Positions 15,940 through 23,249 of a stretch of DNA of 34,172 nucleotides are shown piece after piece. The notes beneath the pieces are model-generated. The model worked only from the letters and a program-made list of their open reading frames with translations, was not told the DNA's origin and made no database searches. Positions within the stretch are counted from its first letter, which is position 1. Every line of letters starts with the position of its first letter. This DNA is from Oscillospiraceae bacterium (GTDB lineage Bacteria > Bacillota > Clostridia > Saccharofermentanales > Fastidiosipilaceae). The DNA lies in assembly GCA_028704415.1 (NCBI GenBank), contig JAQWFM010000024.1, forward strand, positions 1-34,172. The letters are read 5' to 3'. The translations under genes and the position numbers were made by a program.

Positions 15940-16035
15940 TCAATCGGGGAGCTGATGGTAATCGGCTGAGAGGGTACTGTACCGTACCGACCCTGGTAAC
16001 CTGATCCGGATAATGCCGGCGGAGGGAAGCTCAAG
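15940..16035 (+). ncRNA. TPP (thiamine pyrophosphate) riboswitch
   Basis: All conserved blocks of the THI element are present in order: GGGGAGC near 15946, GGCTGAGA at 15964-15971, a variable P3 arm closing at GACCC, ACCTGAT at 15999-16005, GGATAATGCC at 16008-16017 and GGAGGGAAGC at 16021-16030. These form the aptamer that binds thiamine pyrophosphate. It lies between a good promoter and an intrinsic terminator, then thiT. TPP binding should favour the terminator and shut off thiamine uptake when the coenzyme is plentiful. Confidence 0.95.
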
Positions 16036-16047
16036 ATCACGTTAAAG

Positions 16048-16084
16048 AGCGTCTGTCGTCATATCCCGACAGGCGCTTTTATTT
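16048..16084 (+). terminator. Riboswitch expression-platform terminator
   Basis: AGCGTCTGTCG (16048-16058) pairs with CGACAGGCGCT (16067-16077), 11 bp including one G-T pair and an 8-base loop, followed by TTTATTT. It stands 12 bases after the TPP aptamer and about 50 bases before the thiT start, which indicates control by premature transcription termination. Confidence 0.85.
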
Positions 16085-16133
16085 AGCGATCCGGCCACCG
16101 TCCAAGCGGCTGTAATAAAGAAAGGATATGAAC

Positions 16134-16760
16134 ATGAGTACAATCACCCCTGAACTGTCAACCCGTAAAAACCGGGAAACCCTGCTGACCTTAACCACCG
16201 GAGGCGTCTGTATCGCACTGGCCACAATCCTGTCCATGATTAAACTGTGGCAGGCGCCGATGGGCGGCAGCGTCACCCCCGGGTCTATGCTGCCCCTGCT
16301 CATCTGCGGCTTTGCTTTTGGCCCCGTGTGGGGCTGCGGGATCGGCGTCGTTTACGGTATTCTCCAGTATATCCTTGATCCCTTCCCCTTAACGGTTTTC
16401 AGTTTTCTGCTGGATTATCCCCTGGCCTTTGGTGCTTTAGGCCTCGCAGGCTTATTTGCCACCCCTAAACTGCAGCGGCTGGCCCAGCGCAATATTTTAC
16501 GCCGGGTAGGCCTGGTAAGGTTTCCCCGCCTGCTGCTGGGCTCTGTCATCGCCGTGCTGGCCCGCGCCTGTTTTCATTTCTTGAGCGGCTTCATTTTTTA
16601 TGGCTCCTACGCCGCGGATTATGGCTACAGCAGTCCGGTATTGTATTCCTTAGTATATCAGGCACAGTATATCCTGCCTGAGTTAGCCATTTTAATTGTG
16701 CTGCTGGTTGTGATTAAGCGGATTTTTTACGGACAGACTGCCCGCAACAAAGCTGCCTGA
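16134..16760 (+). CDS. thiT: ECF-type thiamine transporter substrate-binding subunit ThiT
   Basis: Membrane S-component that binds thiamine and works with the shared ECF energising module (EcfA, EcfA', EcfT), which is not in this window. The 208 residues hold about six hydrophobic segments. The ThiT signature region is clear: MGGSVTPGSMLPLLICGFAFGP followed by YGILQYILDPFP, and later FHFLSGFIFYGSYA. These segments provide the thiamine-binding pocket in the family. The ATG at 16134 is preferred to the one at 16128 because AAGGA then stands seven bases upstream rather than one. Expression is controlled by the TPP riboswitch just before it. The gene stands alone and is closed by a strong hairpin. 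Confidence 0.94.
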   Translation: MSTITPELSTRKNRETLLTLTTGGVCIALATILSMIKLWQAPMGGSVTPGSMLPLLICGFAFGPVWGCGIGVVYGILQYILDPFPLTVFSFLLDYPLAFGALGLAGLFATPKLQRLAQRNILRRVGLVRFPRLLLGSVIAVLARACFHFLSGFIFYGSYAADYGYSSPVLYSLVYQAQYILPELAILIVLLVVIKRIFYGQTARNKAA

Positions 16761-16830
16761 ACGATCAGGTAACTTAAATCCGGCCCGCGCTCAGCTGAAC
16801 CGTTTGTCCGCCGGGAGACAAGCATGAAGC

Positions 16831-16861
16831 AGCCCCCCTTTACTGCCAGTAAAGGGGGGCT
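16831..16861. terminator. Strong bidirectional hairpin between thiT and the Gfo/Idh gene
   Basis: AGCCCCCCTTTACTG (16831-16845) and CAGTAAAGGGGGGCT (16847-16861) are perfect reverse complements of 15 bases around a single base; the central pairs will open to form a loop. TTTGCT follows on the plus side. It lies in the gap where thiT and the leftward rnf-HAD-oxidoreductase operon converge, so it probably ends both transcripts, although the T-tracts are short. Confidence 0.75.
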
Positions 16862-16899
16862 TTGCTATAAGTCACTGCGGCTGCCGGTTCAGGTAAGCC

Positions 16900-17880
16900 T
16901 CAGTTAGCGGCGCCGGCGGCCGGACGGCTGGCCAGGATATGATCAAATAATCTGGCACAGCTCAGCGTATCGGCCTGCGGGATGATCTTGCTCTCATACT
17001 GACCTGCCGTCACACAACGGCGCGCCTCCTCAATCTCATAAGTAAAGCCGTTGATAGTCTGCTGATCGGTAAAGTGCTCGCTTACCTTGCCCTCCAGATC
17101 ATAGAGGAACGCCTCTGTCGCCATATGCGGATGCGGAATGACAAGCCGGCCCCGGCTGCCGTAAAGCACCAGTTTTTCCTCAACAGGATTAAGAAAGGTA
17201 GCAGACAGTTGGGCCAGGCAGTGGTCAAAGCGTAAATTTACGGTGTCAGCCGCATCGACGCCGCTATCCGACCACAGCGCCTGAGCCTGCATAGCTTCAG
17301 GTTCCCGGCGCAGGAAAAACAACGCCAGTTCATAGGCGTACACTGTTAAATCATAGGCAGCCCCGCCGCCCAGTTCAGGATTAAAATAACGGTTGCGGGC
17401 ATCCGGCTGGGCTGCAAAGCCTAACTGAATATGAAGATAAGTCGGGGTCCCGATCCGGCCTTCTTCCAGCCAGGTTCTGGCCCGGAGATTCGCCGGCAGA
17501 TAACGCGACCACATGGCTTCCATAGCCAGGATGCCTTCTGACCTGGCTCGGCCCAGCGCGCTCCTGGCCTCCTGGCTGTTGCGGAACATGGCTTTTTCAC
17601 AGAGCACCGGCACTTTATGACTCAGGCAAAGCATGGTCAGATCATAGTGAGCGTTGGTGGTAGCAGCAATGTAAACGCAGTCCGGCCTGGCCGCCTCCAG
17701 CATCGCTTCATAGTCGTCAAAGGCCAGCGCCAGCTGTGCATTGTCAGCAAAGGCCTGCGCTCTGGTCTGGGATTTGCTGGCTACCGCGACAAGCTCACAG
17801 CCAGGCACCAGTTTAACTGCTTCCGCAAATTTGCGGGCAATCCCGCCAGCTCCCATGATAGCAAATCGAAATGGTCTCAT
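16900..17880 (-). CDS. Gfo/Idh/MocA family NAD(P)-dependent oxidoreductase
   Basis: Cytosolic two-domain oxidoreductase of 326 residues. The Rossmann motif MGAGGIARKFA lies at 9-19. The segment VLCEKAM (about 91-97) carries the catalytic-type lysine of the usual EKP motif, with Pro replaced by Ala. The C-terminal alpha/beta domain shows GGGAAYDLTVYAYELALFF, as in dihydrodiol-dehydrogenase-like members. Substrates in the family are mostly sugars, inositols or dihydrodiols; none can be assigned here. GAGGAGG is six bases before the ATG. It is the last gene after rnfCDGEA and a HAD phosphatase, 11 bp from the latter, so it is likely cotranscribed with the Rnf-like complex. Its NAD(P)H could link to RnfC, which is inference only. 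Confidence 0.88.
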   Translation of the reverse strand: MRPFRFAIMGAGGIARKFAEAVKLVPGCELVAVASKSQTRAQAFADNAQLALAFDDYEAMLEAARPDCVYIAATTNAHYDLTMLCLSHKVPVLCEKAMFRNSQEARSALGRARSEGILAMEAMWSRYLPANLRARTWLEEGRIGTPTYLHIQLGFAAQPDARNRYFNPELGGGAAYDLTVYAYELALFFLRREPEAMQAQALWSDSGVDAADTVNLRFDHCLAQLSATFLNPVEEKLVLYGSRGRLVIPHPHMATEAFLYDLEGKVSEHFTDQQTINGFTYEIEEARRCVTAGQYESKIIPQADTLSCARLFDHILASRPAAGAAN

Positions 17881-17891
17881 ACGTCCCTCCT

Positions 17892-18647
17892 CTAGGGCAG
17901 CAGCTCATTTGCCGCGGCTCCAGCCGCGGCGCACGCGCGGACCGCGGCGGCGCGTCCGGTGGTCGCAGGTCTGCCAGGAGTCGCGGTTTCAGCCGCGGCC
18001 GCCGGCGCCAAAAGTTCAGTCAGGCTTTGATGGTATTCGTCCGCCAGCGCCAAAAGCTCGGCTGAGGGCGGCGGATAGACCGCGTCTTGCACTAATACGG
18101 TATAAAAACCCGCGGCAGCGGCGGTGGTCAGGGCATGCGGCGCGTCCTCAAACACCACTGCCTCCTGATTTTGCGCCGCACCCAGCCGGCGCGCCGCAAT
18201 TTCATAGACATCCGGATGGTCCTTACTGACGCCAATATCAAAGGTACTCAGCAAAAAGCTGAAATCAGCGATAAGACCCAGGCGCTCCAGGCAGGCTGTC
18301 GCCAGGTCTCTGGGCGTGGCAGTGACAACCGCCAGCCGGCAGTGCTGCGCCTGCAGCTTCTGCAAATAGGCTTTAACCCCAGGCTTAACCGTAACGTCAG
18401 TCGCATAGTGACGGCGCATCAAATCAAAAAAGCTTTGCAGAATAACGGCTTCGCTCTCCGCAAAGTGGTAATGTGCCTTGATAAACGCCGCCACCTGAGG
18501 CATCCGCATCTTTAAGGTCAGGGCGATCAGGTCTGCAGGCGCACTGATGCCGCGGGTTTGCAGATATTCACTGCTTAAGCCGCGCCAAAAGCGCATAGAG
18601 TCTATCAAGGTACCATCCATATCAAACAAGGCAATGTGTCGGTTCAT
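17892..18647 (-). CDS. HAD-superfamily hydrolase, beta-phosphoglucomutase-like
   Basis: The 251-residue protein opens with the HAD motif I FDMDGTLIDS (nucleophile Asp). Motif II is VVTATPRDLA, and motifs III/IV are at SKDHPDVYEIA and VVFEDAPHALTTA. An alpha-helical cap lies between motifs I and II. This is the phosphatase/phosphomutase group acting on small sugar phosphates or related compounds in the cytosol. The ATG at 18647 has GGAG five bases upstream and gives the family start. The last about 40 residues form an Ala/Thr-rich tail (from about AAAAETATPGRP) not usual in this family, possibly from extension of a GC-rich 3' end. It begins 26 bp after rnfA, exactly where rnfB is expected in a canonical operon. 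Confidence 0.88.
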   Translation of the reverse strand: MNRHIALFDMDGTLIDSMRFWRGLSSEYLQTRGISAPADLIALTLKMRMPQVAAFIKAHYHFAESEAVILQSFFDLMRRHYATDVTVKPGVKAYLQKLQAQHCRLAVVTATPRDLATACLERLGLIADFSFLLSTFDIGVSKDHPDVYEIAARRLGAAQNQEAVVFEDAPHALTTAAAAGFYTVLVQDAVYPPPSAELLALADEYHQSLTELLAPAAAAETATPGRPATTGRAAAVRACAAAGAAANELLP

Positions 18648-18673
18648 CTTTTCTCCTGTCATGTTTATAAGCT

Positions 18674-19261
18674 TTAGAAAATCATACCATTAAAGCCCAT
18701 AAAAGCCAGGCAGATCAGACCGGCGGCAATCAGGAGCGAAGGCAGTCCCCGCAGCGCGCGGGGTTGACTGGCCCGGGCTTGTTCCATCCGCTCATTCAGG
18801 CCGCTGTAAATCAACATCAGGAGCATAAAACCCAGGCCGGAGGCCGCAGCCTGGCCAAGCGCGGCGCCAAAGCTTAGGGTCTGGCTCTGACTGTAAATTA
18901 ATCCGATACCCAGCACCGCTGACGAAACCAGCAAACTGGGGGACCAGGTCTGCACTAAGGCTGACAAGCCAGGGCTGAGCCTGCCGCAGAGCAACCTGAT
19001 CAAGCTAAGCCAGAGGATGGTCAGGACCAGGGTGGTCAGCAAATTCAGCACGGTCAGATCAAGCCGGACCCAAAGCAGATTCACCGCATAGGCTGAAGCC
19101 GCGGTCAAGACCGACAGCACCATCATGATCAGACCTAGGGTAAAGGCAGCCCTGGGTTTAGCCGGCGAATACAGGGCCAGGTCCGTGCCGAGCATCCGGA
19201 CCGTCACCACATTTTCAATAAAGACAGCCGCGATAAACGCGGTCAAAACAGCCTCAATCAT
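18674..19261 (-). CDS. rnfA: Divergent RnfA-like membrane subunit lacking the [2Fe-2S] cysteines
   Basis: Integral membrane subunit of an Rnf/Nqr-type redox pump, 195 residues with about six helices. Family identity is secured by FIENVVTVRMLG (14-25), SSAVLGIGL (113-121), GFMLLMLIYSGLNERM and the C-terminal AFMGFNGMIF. In canonical RnfA, the segments LGLCPF and TNCAVLG supply cysteines that bind a [2Fe-2S] cluster between RnfA and RnfE. Here they read LGTDLA (Asp27) and VSSAVLG (Ser114), so both ligands are gone. The two remaining cysteines (92 and 184) are not at ligand positions. AAGGAG precedes the ATG at 19261, which overlaps the end of rnfE by eight bases. No rnfB follows; a HAD gene does. 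NqrE would be the paralogous alternative. Confidence 0.88.
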   Translation of the reverse strand: MIEAVLTAFIAAVFIENVVTVRMLGTDLALYSPAKPRAAFTLGLIMMVLSVLTAASAYAVNLLWVRLDLTVLNLLTTLVLTILWLSLIRLLCGRLSPGLSALVQTWSPSLLVSSAVLGIGLIYSQSQTLSFGAALGQAAASGLGFMLLMLIYSGLNERMEQARASQPRALRGLPSLLIAAGLICLAFMGFNGMIF

Positions 19262-19910
19262 GCTGATTCTCCTTTTCCGGACGAACATACTGGGCTAAAG
19301 CTGCCAGCAGGCCTAATAGGATAAAGGCCCCGGACGGCAAGAGCAGCAAGAGCAGGGGCCGGGCCTGACTGTCACTGAACGCTTTACCCAGCAAGGTCCC
19401 GGCGCCCAAAACTTCCCGGATCAGGCCCAGCACGACCAGGAGAGCCCACATAAAGAGCAGCCGTTTCAGCCAGAGTTTCCAGGTGAAAGCAACTGAGGGG
19501 ACACTTTCCTCAACCGTACCGGCGCTAAGCTGCGGATGCAGCAACAACACCACTGCGGCAGCGGACAAAGGAATATAAAGGCCAAACGTCGCCGCCGCCG
19601 CGGGCAGATATGCCCGGAGCAGCAATTCTGCCACGGTAGCGCTGAAGCCCGCCGCTACCAGGGTCTGGGCCCACAGTGCATATTGGGAGCGTGAAGGAGC
19701 CAGGCGCTGCAGCAGGCGCAGAACAGCCAAGGTTACCAGGGTTTCCCCTGCAATCAGCAGACCCACCAGCGCGCCCTGGATGGTCGACAAGACGACCGCG
19801 GCAGGCAAAGCCGCGGCCAAAAAGACCGGCGTGGCCAGACTATTTTGATATGACGGTTTTGAAGTGGCAGCTAAAGATTGGCTTTCGGTGTTACTCTCAC
19901 TGGATTTCAT
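19254..19910 (-). CDS. rnfE: Divergent RnfE-like membrane subunit without any cysteine
   Basis: Partner of RnfA in the membrane core, 218 residues, about six helices. It aligns with RnfE through NSLATPVFLAAALPAAVVLST (24-44), FGLYIPLSAAAVV (about 109-121), LGLIREVLGAGTL and LLLPSGAFILLGLLAAL near the C-terminus. In canonical RnfE the motifs LGLCPLLAVT and IPLIVTNC each supply a cluster-binding cysteine; here the equivalent stretches read LAAALPAAVV and IPLSAAAV, and the whole protein contains no cysteine at all. It therefore cannot ligate the intramembrane [2Fe-2S] centre. Its ATG overlaps the rnfG stop by four bases (ATGA). The N-terminal 20 residues are polar and Ser-rich. Confidence 0.88.
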   Translation of the reverse strand: MKSSESNTESQSLAATSKPSYQNSLATPVFLAAALPAAVVLSTIQGALVGLLIAGETLVTLAVLRLLQRLAPSRSQYALWAQTLVAAGFSATVAELLLRAYLPAAAATFGLYIPLSAAAVVLLLHPQLSAGTVEESVPSVAFTWKLWLKRLLFMWALLVVLGLIREVLGAGTLLGKAFSDSQARPLLLLLLPSGAFILLGLLAALAQYVRPEKENQHD

Positions 19911-20821
19911 TTTAACCAGCCCCCCTCCTTCAGGATATCGGCAGCGTTCAGACAGGCGTTTATGGCCCGAACCAGCGCTTTACTGCTGACGGTCGCCTGT
20001 GATAAGGCTTCTACCGGCACGAGTGTCTGGCTGGCGTTGTCAGTGTTAGTGGCAGCGCTGTCAGCATCCGCCGCAGTCTCGCCGCCGGCTTCTCCGGCCG
20101 TGGTTTCTTCCGGCGTAGCGCTGCTGGCCCCGTCGGCTCCGGCGGTGGTCTCCTCTGAGGCCGCGTCACCGGCCGTGGTCTCCTCCGGCGTGGCGCTGCT
20201 GGCCCCGTCGGCTCCGGCGGTGGTTTCCTCTGAGGCCGCGTCACCGGCCGTGGTCTCCTCCGGCGTGGCGCTGCTCTCCCCGTCAGCTCCGGCGGTGGTT
20301 TCCTCTGAGGCCGCGTCACCGGCCGTGGTCTCCTCCGGCAAATCACCGGCCGCATAAACCTGCAATTGCGAATCAGGCCCGCCCAGTCCCACAAATTGCT
20401 GATAATAGGCGGGATCGCTCAAGCCATCGCCCAAACCCAGGGTTTCGTCGCTTTCAGTCACCCTGACGCCGGTCAGGGTCAGAGTCTGGGCATCTACCCC
20501 GATTAACGCAACGATGGGGCCTTCATGACCGGAGTCTTCAGCCTGAAACAAAATACCGATCGTTTGTCCGTCTTGTTTTGCCAGATAAATAGCGTCAACT
20601 TTATCACTGATGCCGCTGCCGGCTGCGCTGAGGTCAACCGGCTCAAAGCTGTCCGCGCCCGGCACCACCTGCTGTCTCAGCTCCAGTAAACTGCTGGCTT
20701 CCTGAGCCTTAACTTTATCTTTCAGGCCCGTATACAAACCGGTAATAACCAGGCCGGCAGCGACCACAAAAGCTGCCGGAACCAGCCACCGGCCAGTCTT
20801 GCCTTTCACCTTATTTTGCAT
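19907..20821 (-). CDS. rnfG: RnfG-like FMN-binding subunit with a Thr-rich repeat insertion
   Basis: Single-span protein whose FMN-binding domain faces outside in Rnf complexes. Of 304 residues, 13-31 form the membrane anchor. The first part of the FMN domain runs from about 70 to 150, with GHEGPIVALIGVD and the TESDETLGLGDG region matching the usual HxETPGLG area. Residues 163-237 are three 25-residue repeats of EETTAGDAAS plus EETTAGADG(E/A)SSATP, followed by more acidic, Thr/Ala-rich sequence. The flavin attachment motif comes only after this insertion: ALSQATVSS with Thr277, where the family has (S/T)GAT; the Gly is replaced by Gln and the preceding Asp by Glu. ApbE-dependent flavinylation is possible but not assured. 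GGAGG supports the ATG at 20821. It overlaps both neighbours. Confidence 0.88.
   Translation of the reverse strand: MQNKVKGKTGRWLVPAAFVVAAGLVITGLYTGLKDKVKAQEASSLLELRQQVVPGADSFEPVDLSAAGSGISDKVDAIYLAKQDGQTIGILFQAEDSGHEGPIVALIGVDAQTLTLTGVRVTESDETLGLGDGLSDPAYYQQFVGLGGPDSQLQVYAAGDLPEETTAGDAASEETTAGADGESSATPEETTAGDAASEETTAGADGASSATPEETTAGDAASEETTAGADGASSATPEETTAGEAGGETAADADSAATNTDNASQTLVPVEALSQATVSSKALVRAINACLNAADILKEGGWLK
20093..20335 (-). repeat. Three 75-bp tandem repeats (plus partial) within rnfG
   Basis: Positions 20335-20111 consist of three consecutive 75-bp units that are nearly identical at DNA level, and the first 18 bp of a fourth unit extend to 20093. Each unit encodes 25 residues containing two EETTAG cores. 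The length is a multiple of three, so copy-number changes would keep the reading frame and alter only the length of an extracytoplasmic linker. Near-identity suggests recent expansion by replication slippage or recombination. Confidence 0.9.
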
Positions 20822-21773
20822 GTTTCTTCCTCCCAAAGCTTGCAGGGACTAAAGCCCGGTCCAGCAGCGGTGTCAACAGGTTCATCAGCAGAATGGCAAA
20901 AGTCACCCCTTCAGGGTAAGCACCAAAACGGCGGATCAGGATGGTCAAAAAGCCTGCTCCGGCCGCAAAAATCCACTGACCGCTGCGCCGCATAGGGGTG
21001 GAGGTATAGTCAGTCACCATAAAGACTGCGGCAAAAATCACACCGCCGTTTAAAAGCTGGTATAAGACATTGCCGGTAAACCAGCCATCCGATCCCCAGA
21101 ACCAGGCAAACAAAGCAAAGACAGCCAGGTAGATCAGCGGGACCTCCCAATGGATCACTCGCCTGACGATCAGATAGGCAAAGCCCAAAATAATCGCCAG
21201 GATGCAGACTTCGCCGATTGAACCAGCTTTATTGCCTAAAAACGAGTCCAGCAACGACGGGACCGTCCCCGACCATTTGGCGGCTGGCAGCGGCGTCGCT
21301 CCGCTGATCAGATCCAGCGATTCAGCACCTGCCTGGGGATTCATAAACTGAATCATCTGCCTGGGAAAGGAAATAAGCAGGAAGGCCCGGGCCGCCAAAG
21401 CCGGGTTCATAAAGTTACGCCCGATGCCCCCAAACAGCAGCTTAACCAGCAGCACCGCAAACACGCTGCCCAGCATAGCCAGCCACCAGGGCAGTAACGG
21501 CGTGACGCTTAACCCCAGCAGCAGGCCGGTCACAGCAGCGCTCAAATCAGCGCCGGTCACGGTTTGGTGCAGCAGTTTTTCATAGATATATTCGGTCAGT
21601 ACAGCCGAGCCGGTGCTCACCACCAAAACCAGCAAAGCCCGCCAGCCGTAAAGTACACAGCCGGCTGCCGCCAGCGGCAGGAGCGCAATCAATACATCCC
21701 GCATCACGGCGGTGGTACTGCGTCCGCTGTGAATTTGCGGACTGGCCGTTTTTGCTATGCCTGTTGTCATCAT
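20811..21773 (-). CDS. rnfD: RnfD-like membrane flavoprotein subunit
   Basis: Integral membrane subunit (320 residues, about nine helices) that carries covalent FMN and conducts electrons and ions in Rnf/Nqr. The flavinylation motif is intact: DLISGATPLP with Thr160. Other family stretches are GIGRNFMNPALAARAFL (116-132), VFMVTDYTSTPMR, and FGAYPEGVTFAILLMN near the end. The first of two consecutive ATG codons (21773) is nine bases after GGAGG and overlaps the rnfC stop. The C-terminus overlaps rnfG by 11 bp. Unlike RnfA, E and G here, its functional motif shows no obvious damage. NqrB is the paralogue, but RnfC next door has the FeS clusters of Rnf. Confidence 0.93.
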   Translation of the reverse strand: MMTTGIAKTASPQIHSGRSTTAVMRDVLIALLPLAAAGCVLYGWRALLVLVVSTGSAVLTEYIYEKLLHQTVTGADLSAAVTGLLLGLSVTPLLPWWLAMLGSVFAVLLVKLLFGGIGRNFMNPALAARAFLLISFPRQMIQFMNPQAGAESLDLISGATPLPAAKWSGTVPSLLDSFLGNKAGSIGEVCILAIILGFAYLIVRRVIHWEVPLIYLAVFALFAWFWGSDGWFTGNVLYQLLNGGVIFAAVFMVTDYTSTPMRRSGQWIFAAGAGFLTILIRRFGAYPEGVTFAILLMNLLTPLLDRALVPASFGRKKHAK

Positions 21774-23149
21774 TGGGCCTGACCTCCCTGTGTTGCCTGC
21801 CGCTGCGCCAGTTTAAGCTGTTGTTTACCGTATACAAAAGACTGGGTCAACAGGCGGTAAGCCGGGCAGATATAGCTGCAGCAGCCGCATTCAATGCAAT
21901 CTTTCATATAGTAGCGGTCGGCTGCTTCCTGATAGCGGCCCAGCAGCACTAATTGATTCATCTCGCTGGGCTGCAGGCTCATGGGACAGACCTCCGCGCA
22001 CAAGCCGCAGCGGATACAGGCCTGCTCTGCCTGTTTTTGAGTTTGCGCGGCCGTCAGGCCCAGCAGCAGGTTTGTCTGCTTTAAGGTCCCCGCTTCATAG
22101 TCTTCCACTAATCGTCCCATCATGGGGCCGCCTTGAATGAGGCTGGCCGCCGCTCCGTGCAAGCCGCCGACATAAGTCAGGATCTGGCTGACGGGGGTGC
22201 CCACCGGCACCATCAGATTACGCGGTCGGTCAAAAGCCGGGCCGGTTACGGTAATGCGACGCTGCGTCAGCGGCTGCCCCGTTTTGAGATAAACCGCAAT
22301 AGCGGCCAGGGAGCTGACATTCATAACCAGGGCACCTGCCGCGGACGGCAAAGCGCCGCCGGCAATCCTGCGGCCGCTGACGGCATAGACCAGCTGTTTT
22401 TCACCGCCCTGGGGATACCGCCGGGGCAAAACCCGCACACGGATCCGCTCATCCGCCGCAGCCAGTTCACTAAGATGCCGGATGGCATCAGGCTTGTTGC
22501 CCTCAATCCCAATAATGGCCTGACCAATCTGAGCGTAATCCAGGACCGCGCGGATCCCCGCAATAATCTCAGCGCCGTTTTCAAGCATGTCCCGCGCGTC
22601 TGAAGCTGAATATGGTTCACATTCAGAACCGTTGGCCACCAGTAAATCTATGCTCTGGCCGGGCGCGCTGCCCAGTTTAAAAAAGGCCGGGAAGCCGGCG
22701 CCGCCCAGGCCCACGACGCCTGAGGCTCTGACCGCCTGCCTGAAGCTGGCAAAATCAGTTACAGCGGGGACCTGCAACTGCTCCCACTGGGTTTGCCGGC
22801 CATCTGAGGCAATAACAACCACCGGACAGCGCTGGCCATTAAGGTTAGTCGCTTCATCAACAGACAGTACCCGACCGGACACGGAAGCATGTACCGGCAC
22901 AGACATCAGGTCGACCGGACTGGCCACGGGCTGACCTACCGCCACTAAATCGCCCGGCCTGACCAGCAGCCGGCAACCGGCGGGCGTGACTGAAGTAACG
23001 GCCAGCTTCACTTGCGCGGGCAGTGGTAATGTTTCCGTGGCGACAGCCTGGGCGGCCTTCTGGTCATCCGGATGAACCCCGCCGACCGGGCGCCGGACGG
23101 CTTTACTGAGGCGTTTGGACCAGGTGGCCGAGGTTATGTGTTTTGCCAT
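21770..23149 (-). CDS. rnfC: RnfC, NADH-side FMN/FeS subunit
   Basis: Cytosolic peripheral subunit that exchanges electrons with NAD(H). The 459 residues show the Rnf N-terminal GGVHPDDQK (23-31), the glycine-rich nucleotide-binding GLGGAGFP (147-154) and NGSECEPY (173-180). Two complete 4Fe-4S motifs follow: CIRCGLCAEVCP (Cys378/381/384/388) and CIECGCCSYICP (Cys418/421/424/428). A C-terminal extension past the clusters is short, so there is no fused RnfB. It is the first gene of the leftward operon; GGGG stands eight bases before the ATG, and a promoter is visible at 23249-23221. Presence of both clusters excludes NqrA. Confidence 0.94.
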   Translation of the reverse strand: MAKHITSATWSKRLSKAVRRPVGGVHPDDQKAAQAVATETLPLPAQVKLAVTSVTPAGCRLLVRPGDLVAVGQPVASPVDLMSVPVHASVSGRVLSVDEATNLNGQRCPVVVIASDGRQTQWEQLQVPAVTDFASFRQAVRASGVVGLGGAGFPAFFKLGSAPGQSIDLLVANGSECEPYSASDARDMLENGAEIIAGIRAVLDYAQIGQAIIGIEGNKPDAIRHLSELAAADERIRVRVLPRRYPQGGEKQLVYAVSGRRIAGGALPSAAGALVMNVSSLAAIAVYLKTGQPLTQRRITVTGPAFDRPRNLMVPVGTPVSQILTYVGGLHGAAASLIQGGPMMGRLVEDYEAGTLKQTNLLLGLTAAQTQKQAEQACIRCGLCAEVCPMSLQPSEMNQLVLLGRYQEAADRYYMKDCIECGCCSYICPAYRLLTQSFVYGKQQLKLAQRQATQGGQAQ

Positions 23150-23220
23150 TTGGATCCCCTTCTTGGCCGCGGATTCCTGCCTTTGCCGGCAGGGGGTATC
23201 GCGGCTTTTATATCCCTTCT

Positions 23221-23249
23221 ATTGTACAAAAATAATCAATTCGCTGCAA
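23221..23249 (-). promoter_or_regulatory. Promoter of the rnf-like operon
   Basis: Read leftward, TTGCAG (23249-23244, -35) and TACAAT (23226-23221, -10) are separated by exactly 17 bp. The start would lie about 65 bp before the rnfC ATG. The spacer and -35 overlap the palindrome described at 23235-23254, so a protein bound there should block RNA polymerase. Confidence 0.65.

Noticed and set aside
20093-20335. Tandem repeats considered as a CRISPR-like array
   Set aside because: Units are directly adjacent without unique spacers and lie in frame inside rnfG.
18674-23149. Operon considered as Na+-translocating NQR
   Set aside because: The first gene has two 4Fe-4S motifs as in RnfC, not NqrA, and no NqrF-like reductase is present.
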